A stretch of 64,000 nt of DNA from assembly GCF_001050345.1 (NCBI RefSeq), contig NZ_LFMW01000011.1:183252-247251 (forward strand), in the 5' to 3' direction. Positions 62,064 to 64,000 of the stretch are shown here, one piece after another. The stretch's first letter is position 1. Each line of letters starts with the position of its first letter. The DNA is from Pseudomonas fildesensis (GTDB taxonomy: Bacteria > Pseudomonadota > Gammaproteobacteria > Pseudomonadales > Pseudomonadaceae). The notes under the pieces were generated by a model, which was not told the origin of the DNA, made no database searches, and was given only the letters and a program-made list of their open reading frames with translations. The translations under genes and the position numbers were made by a program.

Positions 62064-63473
62064 TCAGCCCTCCACCACCCAGGTGTCCTTGGTTCCGCCG
62101 CCTTGCGACGAGTTGACGATCAATGAGCCTTCACGCAGCGCAACTCGCGTAAGGCCACCGGGCACCAGGCGGGTTTCCTTGCCGGAAAGCACAAAGGGCC
62201 GCAGGTCGATATGCCGGGGCGCGATACCGTTTTCGACAAAAGTCGGGCAGGTAGACAGGCTGAGGGTCGGTTGGGCGATGTAGGCGTGTGGGCGGGCCTT
62301 GATGCGTTGGCGGAAGTCCTCGATTTCGGCGGCGGTGGACGCCGGGCCGACCAGCATGCCGTAGCCGCCGGAGCCCTGGGTTTCCTTGACCACCAGTTCC
62401 GGCAGGTGGGCGAGCACGTGGGACAACTCGTCCGGCTTGCGGCACTGGAAGGTCGGTACGTTTTGCAGGATCGGTTCTTCGTCCAGGTAGAAACGGATCA
62501 TTTCCGGCACGTATGGGTAGATCGATTTGTCGTCAGCCACGCCGGTACCGATGGCATTGGCCAGCACCACGTTGCCGGCGCAATAGGCCGCCACCAGGCC
62601 GGGCACGCCCAGCATTGAGTCCGGGTTGAACGCCTGTGGATCGAGGAACGCATCGTCGATACGCCGATAGATCACGTCCACGGCCTTGGGGCCGTCGGTG
62701 GTGCGCATGAACACCTTGAGGTCGTGCACGAACAGGTCGGCGCCTTCCACCAGCTCCACGCCCATTTCCCGGGCGAGGAAGGCATGTTCGAAGAACGCAC
62801 TGTTGAAGCGCCCCGGCGTCAACACCACCACATTGGGGTTGTCCAGGCGGCTGGAGCTTTTCAGGGTCTTGAGCAACAGGTTGGGGTAGTGGTCCACCGG
62901 CGCGATGCGCTGCTTGGCGAACACTTCGGGGAACAGGCGCATCATCATCTTGCGGTCTTCGAGCATGTAGCTCACGCCGCTGGGGGTGCGCAGGTTGTCT
63001 TCGAGCACGTAGTACGTGCCGTCGCCGTCGCGCACCAGGTCGACACCGGAAATATGCGAATAGATGTCGCGGTGCAGGTCCAGGCCGACCATCGCCTTCT
63101 GGTAACCCTCGTTGCCCAGCACCTGGTCCGCCGGAATGATCCCGGCCTTGATGATGCGCTGGTCGTGGTAGATGTCGGCGAGGAACATGTTGAGCGCGTT
63201 GACGCGCTGGATACAGCCGCGTTCGATCACGCTCCATTCACTGGCGGGGATGCTGCGCGGGATGATGTCGAAGGGGATCAGGCGCTCGGTGTCCTGCTCG
63301 TCGCCATAGAGGGTGAAGGTGATCCCGGCGCGGTGGAACAGCAAGTCGGCTTCGCGGCGACGCTGGGCCAGCAGTTCCGGCGGCGTATTGGCCAGCCAGC
63401 GGGAGAAGTCCTGATAGTGCGCACGGCAGTCGCCGTTTGCGTCATTCATTTCATCAAAGAAAGATCGAGCCAT
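62064..63473 (-). CDS. Circularly permuted ATP-grasp protein (DUF404/407)
   Basis: A 469-residue circularly permuted ATP-grasp family protein. Typical blocks are I-P-F-D-I-I-P-R near residue 67, D-G-T-Y-Y-V-L-E-D-N-L-R-T-P-S-G-V-S-Y and the end H-I-D-L-R-P-F-V-L. The S-S-Q-G-G-G-x-K-D-T-W-V-V close is also characteristic. Such enzymes probably ligate an amino acid to a carboxyl group using ATP. AAGGT precedes ATG 63473. It is the first gene of a two-gene unit with the alpha-E gene. Confidence 0.92.
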   Translation of the reverse strand: MARSFFDEMNDANGDCRAHYQDFSRWLANTPPELLAQRRREADLLFHRAGITFTLYGDEQDTERLIPFDIIPRSIPASEWSVIERGCIQRVNALNMFLADIYHDQRIIKAGIIPADQVLGNEGYQKAMVGLDLHRDIYSHISGVDLVRDGDGTYYVLEDNLRTPSGVSYMLEDRKMMMRLFPEVFAKQRIAPVDHYPNLLLKTLKSSSRLDNPNVVVLTPGRFNSAFFEHAFLAREMGVELVEGADLFVHDLKVFMRTTDGPKAVDVIYRRIDDAFLDPQAFNPDSMLGVPGLVAAYCAGNVVLANAIGTGVADDKSIYPYVPEMIRFYLDEEPILQNVPTFQCRKPDELSHVLAHLPELVVKETQGSGGYGMLVGPASTAAEIEDFRQRIKARPHAYIAQPTLSLSTCPTFVENGIAPRHIDLRPFVLSGKETRLVPGGLTRVALREGSLIVNSSQGGGTKDTWVVEG

Positions 63474-64000
63474 TCCAGTACCTTGTCAGTGCCGAGGGGT
63501 GCGTTGGGGTGGCACTGCCGCTTTAAAAAACGCATTTTTTTATGAGCCCGTGGCTGATCGTGCCAACAGGCCTGGTCCTTACTTTCTTATGGGGTCGGCT
63601 CTGGGTCGGGGGGTAACGAATGCTCCTGTATCCAGGCATGGCAGGTGGGTGATGAATGGTTTAAGCAATGCTTGTGCCGAAACACGTCCAACGGCGGTGA
63701 TTACCTTGCAATGGGGGAACTTGGAGCGGCGAGCAAGCCTTTGTGGCCGCGGGTTTCATGTGGCAAGCCCGTTTCATGTGGTGAGTGGGCTTCATGTGGC
63801 GAGCGGGCTTGCCCCGCGTTGGAGTGCGCAGCGCTCCCGCTTTTTCTGGGGCCGCTGCGCAGCCCAACGCGGGGCAAGCCCGCTCGCCACATGAAGCCCG
63901 CTCGCCACATGAAGCCCGCTCGCCACGAGGAGCCCGATCTCCACGGGAAACCCGCTTACTGCAGAACCTTGCTCACGACAGAAGCCCGCTCAGGGAGCGG
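63474..64000. other. Intergenic region with promoter and REP array
   Basis: This 527-base end region has no supported gene. The AT-rich stretch at 63522-63545 should contain the promoter of the ATP-grasp/alpha-E pair. From about 63736 onward it is REP-type repeat. Confidence 0.6.
63736..63945. repeat. Mirrored tandem REP array
   Basis: A central hairpin (63791-63822 with 63863-63894, exact complements of 32 bases) carries the GCGGGCTTGCCCCGC core. Beside it, 18-base units of the type GCCCGCTCGCCACATGAA are repeated about two to three times on the right and their complements about two to three times on the left. The whole block can fold back on itself. It is of the same family as 33668-33842. 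Confidence 0.88.

Noticed and set aside
63736..63945. Possible CRISPR array
   Set aside because: The repeated units are contiguous or separated by only a few bases, are part of a palindrome, and have no unique spacers; they are REP repeats.

Overview
The window is chromosomal DNA of a Pseudomonas, most likely of the P. fluorescens lineage. The evidence is high GC content, dense coding with AGGAG-type ribosome sites, fluorescens-type REP palindromes, a MexT/MexS pair, and the aprA-aprI-aprDEF-pspA-pspB-lipA exoenzyme cluster typical of that group. I saw no rRNA, tRNA or CRISPR array. All family assignments are from reading the sequence, not from searches.

Left end (85-13257): part of a rhizobial-type (Rhc) type III secretion system. 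Two Tad-pilus-like lipoproteins (CpaD-like and TadD-like) lie beside a short secretin N-terminal piece (RhcC1/NolW type). A compact operon follows with sctI, J, K, L, N, O, Q, R, S, T and U. The main secretin, SctD, SctV, a clear needle and the translocon are not in the window, so they should lie to the left or elsewhere. SctU has lost the NPTH self-cleavage motif. A 923-residue winged-helix/P-loop regulator converges on sctU.

13505-24048: an NmrA-like reductase/LysR pair. Next is a graveyard of gene fragments (MHS transporter, gloB, panB, tyrosine integrase). Then comes the mexT/mexS pair, with no mexEF-oprN where P. aeruginosa has it. After that are an AT-richer structured gap with a possible 52-residue peptide gene, an unrecognised 478-residue protein and a MocR-type regulator.

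24152-37330: housekeeping and metabolism: pgm, a pirin, a UvrD-type helicase and a DUF1652 protein. They are followed by two probable amine/amino-compound gene groups. One holds an AraC-type regulator, an FAD oxidoreductase, a cupin and a polyamine-binding protein. The other holds a LuxR regulator, an APC permease and a DmpA aminopeptidase.

37698-51830: the exoenzyme locus. AprA metalloprotease and LipA lipase are RTX cargo for the AprDEF type I exporter, AprI inhibits AprA, and PspA/PspB are tandem subtilisin autotransporters. A consensus-like RsmA site lies over the aprA ribosome site.

51983-64000: a YgdR-like lipoprotein, then a translationally coupled FAN1-like nuclease and XPD/DinG-type helicase. 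Next are three related proteins of unknown function with apparent beta-sandwich repeats, one of them frameshifted, with a long interrupted dyad between the divergent genes. Last come an alpha-E/ATP-grasp pair and a large mirrored REP array.
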